64,000 nt of DNA from Clostridium beijerinckii HUN142 (GTDB taxonomy: Bacteria > Bacillota > Clostridia > Clostridiales > Clostridiaceae): NCBI RefSeq assembly GCF_000621745.1, contig NZ_KK211337.1:191876-255875 (forward strand), given 5' to 3'. Both the position numbers and the translations under genes were made by a program. The notes beneath the pieces were generated by a model. It was given only the letters and a program-made list of their open reading frames with translations. It was not told where the DNA came from and made no database searches. Below, one piece after another: positions 61,877 to 64,000 of the stretch (its first letter is position 1; the number at the start of each line of letters is the position of its first letter).

Positions 61877-63667
61877 CTAATTCTCCACAAATTCCTTTTG
61901 AGCAGGAATTGTTACCCTTACAGTAGTGCCTTTACCTAATTCGCTGCTAATTGAAATACCATAATCATCGCCATATAGAAGTTTAATTCTATCATTAACA
62001 TTTTGAATTCCAATACTTGTAAAATGCTCGTGTTTTTTAGAAGATTCTCTAAGAATCTTTTGTACTTCTTCATCTGTCATTCCGACGCCATTATCTATGA
62101 TTTCGCAAATTAGATTCTGATTTTGTTCATTTACAAACACATGTATAGATCCATTATTTCTTTCATTAAAGCCATGAAAAAATGCATTTTCAATGAAAGG
62201 TTGTAAAATTAATTTTGGAATTACATAGTTTTCGCAATTTGGAATTACGAAAAAATTTACATTAATATTATCTCCATATCGTATATGATTAATTAAAACA
62301 TAATTATTTAGATTTTCGATTTCTTCTTGTATTGTTATCATTTCATTTTTATTACTAATAGTATTTCTAAGAAGTGATATAAATGCATCTATAGTTTGTA
62401 TAGATTTTTCTGTGCTTCCTTGCCACATAAGCCATTTGATTGAAGCTAAAGTATTGTAAATAAAGTGTGGATTAATTTGCATCTGTAAAGCATGTATTTC
62501 GGCTTTTCTCTTTTCTTTCTGCATTTTTATTTGGGCATAGACATAAGTATTTAATCCATCTAACATATAGTTAAAGTTAGCAGATAGTTCTCGAACTTCA
62601 TAGCTTCCAACAATGGGAATATGATTATTGAAATCACCATGAATTATTTTAGGCATAACTTTAACAAGAGCTGAAATTGGTTTTGTTGTTCTACGTATTA
62701 CGAAGAAAGTAATAGCAATGAATATTGATGCAATTAATATACTTACTGCTATAATTTCAGAAGAATCATATATTTCACTTAATACTATATTTTTATCAAT
62801 CGTGCCAACTATATTAAAATTATAAGTTGGTAAATGTTTTGATAATATTGCTACATCAGAAGAATCTAATTTAGTGTTAACGTATTTGAGGTTATTATTT
62901 AAAATGACACTTGATATATTATATAAATCTAAATTTTTCGTTCCTATTTTTGAAGAAAGGCTAGAAGAAACAATAGTACCATCACTTGATATGATAGAAA
63001 TGCTATTACCATTACCTACAAAATAATCATAATATTTATGGAATGTATGCTCACTAATAAGTACATATACAAATCCATAGGGTTCTCTTGTAAGTTTATC
63101 ACACAGAACCTTTATAGCTACAATTGTACTAGAGTTTTTTGTGAGTTTTGTAAAACCATGATCTAAGTATTGATATAAAACAGTATTCTTATTATCTAAT
63201 GCTTTTTTTGTAAAGCTGCTATTTAAAACTTCATTAGTATCAAGGATAAGATGGTCATAATCGCTTGCTACATAGGTATTCCCATTAACGCCTACAGCTA
63301 GTACAGTAATATCATAAAGATCTTTATCAGGGATCATTTTATGGAAGCCTGTAAACATATTGTATAAAGTTCGATAATTTTGCTGTGGAGTAAGCTCATT
63401 TTCTGATAAGTATCGCTGAAAATCAGGGATATAATCAATCGCATTCATAATGTTAATTGTATTATCATTAAATGTACTAAGTTCATTGCTAATTTGTGTT
63501 AAAACTTTATAATTTGATTTGCTGAAAGTATCAGCAAGTATATCCTTTGAAATTTTAATTGTAATAATTCCTATTGAAATAGATACTAAAATAACGCTTA
63601 TAAGAACAACTGAAGCAACTCTAAAAAACAGGCTCGTAGAATGTATTGATTTTGATAATTTTAGCAT
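61877..63667 (-). CDS. YesM-type sensor histidine kinase
   Basis: 596 aa. Membrane segments at about 14-38 and 305-325 enclose an extracytoplasmic Cache-like sensor. A HAMP domain (about 326-380) precedes the His_kinase domain with phospho-acceptor His401 in MQINPHFIYNTLASI. An ATPase domain follows with FIENAFFHGF (N box) and CEIIDNGVGM (G1). AAAGGA precedes the ATG on this strand. It follows a response regulator in the same direction (36-base gap). YesM/YesN pairs commonly control carbohydrate ABC importers. Confidence 0.93.
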   Translation of the reverse strand: MLKLSKSIHSTSLFFRVASVVLISVILVSISIGIITIKISKDILADTFSKSNYKVLTQISNELSTFNDNTINIMNAIDYIPDFQRYLSENELTPQQNYRTLYNMFTGFHKMIPDKDLYDITVLAVGVNGNTYVASDYDHLILDTNEVLNSSFTKKALDNKNTVLYQYLDHGFTKLTKNSSTIVAIKVLCDKLTREPYGFVYVLISEHTFHKYYDYFVGNGNSISIISSDGTIVSSSLSSKIGTKNLDLYNISSVILNNNLKYVNTKLDSSDVAILSKHLPTYNFNIVGTIDKNIVLSEIYDSSEIIAVSILIASIFIAITFFVIRRTTKPISALVKVMPKIIHGDFNNHIPIVGSYEVRELSANFNYMLDGLNTYVYAQIKMQKEKRKAEIHALQMQINPHFIYNTLASIKWLMWQGSTEKSIQTIDAFISLLRNTISNKNEMITIQEEIENLNNYVLINHIRYGDNINVNFFVIPNCENYVIPKLILQPFIENAFFHGFNERNNGSIHVFVNEQNQNLICEIIDNGVGMTDEEVQKILRESSKKHEHFTSIGIQNVNDRIKLLYGDDYGISISSELGKGTTVRVTIPAQKEFVEN

Positions 63668-63703
63668 AATGAAAAGTCCTTTCGTTTGTTACTAGTATTA
63701 ATA

Positions 63704-64000
63704 TCATTTTTTTCTAAAAGCGCTAGGAGTGAGTCCGATAAATTTCTTGAAAACCTTACAAAAGTAACTTTGATCTGAGTAGCCAACCATTCCGCTTATA
63801 TCTGAGATAGGAATATCCTGTTTTAAAAAATCACAAGCTTTTTGTATTCTAATTTTATTAAGAAATTCATTAAACCCCTCTTCATTATGGGAACTAAAGT
63901 AGGTTGATAAGTATGAATAATTAAAATTAAATAGCTTAGATACATTAGTTAAAGTAAGTTGCTCGTCGTAATGATCATGAATGTATTGAATAATTTTATT
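63704..64000 (-). CDS. AraC-type response regulator (YesN-like), 3' part
   Basis: Only the last 98 codons are in the window; the start lies beyond 64000. The translated fragment is an AraC-type double helix-turn-helix: LTLTNVSKLFNFNYSYLSTYF, then FLNKIRIQKACDFL, ISDISGMVGYSDQSYFCKVFKKF and GLTPSAFRKK, followed by TGA. A receiver domain is expected upstream but not seen. It sits directly before the histidine kinase on the same strand, as in yesN-yesM. Confidence 0.85.
   Translation of the reverse strand, partial: NKIIQYIHDHYDEQLTLTNVSKLFNFNYSYLSTYFSSHNEEGFNEFLNKIRIQKACDFLKQDIPISDISGMVGYSDQSYFCKVFKKFIGLTPSAFRKK

Noticed and set aside
1..64000. CRISPR arrays, rRNA operons, prophage or insertion-sequence transposases
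   Set aside because: No regularly spaced repeats, no rRNA or tRNA sequence and no transposase or integrase coding region were seen.

Overview
The window is chromosomal DNA of a low-GC, endospore-forming Firmicute, almost certainly Clostridium sensu stricto. The evidence is AT-rich intergenic DNA, strong AGGAGG ribosome binding sites, spoVS, codY, an FtsK/SpoIIIE translocase and a gene order that parallels the Bacillus subtilis trmD-to-spoVS chromosome block. The solventogenic C. beijerinckii/C. butyricum group is the best guess; this is inference from gene content, not a database match.

Bases 1-45568 are a long, almost entirely + strand housekeeping block. It runs: ribosome maturation and translation (rimM, trmD, rplS, rbgA); rnhB; yraN, which is inverted; comM-dprA-topA; codY; rpsB-tsf-pyrH-frr; uppS-cdsA, an AI-2E-type permease, dxr-rseP-ispG (envelope and isoprenoid precursors); the rimP-nusA-rnpM-ylxQ-infB-rbfA-nrnA-truB-ribF-rpsO-pnp cluster; an M16 peptidase, ymxH, aspartokinase, tepA and ftsK; rimO-pgsA, recA, rny, spoVS, ptsH and purB. 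Many transcription units show recognisable promoters, ribosomal-protein leaders, an SOS box at recA and a sigma-H-like promoter at spoVS.

Bases 45569-64000 are accessory or metabolic. They hold an Amidase_6-type protein divergent from a DUF6398/TPR-like protein; an FMN riboswitch with the riboflavin genes ribD-ribE-ribBA-ribH; a 930-base non-coding stretch with large fold-back structures; a LacI regulator; a sugar ABC transporter (binding lipoprotein and two permeases, no ATPase) with a GH42 beta-galactosidase; a ketopantoate-reductase-like gene; and a YesM/YesN-type two-component system cut by the window end.

The most interesting material is non-coding. Four copies of a dispersed element (1751, 3678, 10135, 48970) all begin inside the T-tract of an intrinsic terminator, all point the same way, have short terminal inverted repeats and carry a DnaA-box-like 9-mer at the same internal offset. 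Two of them are extended by an insert flanked by CGCCTGC-like repeats. A separate 184-base inverted duplication lies at 53513-53696, and its core resembles a second element after purB. Several genes (topA, codY, ymxH, tepA) have hairpins that bury or reposition the ribosome binding site.
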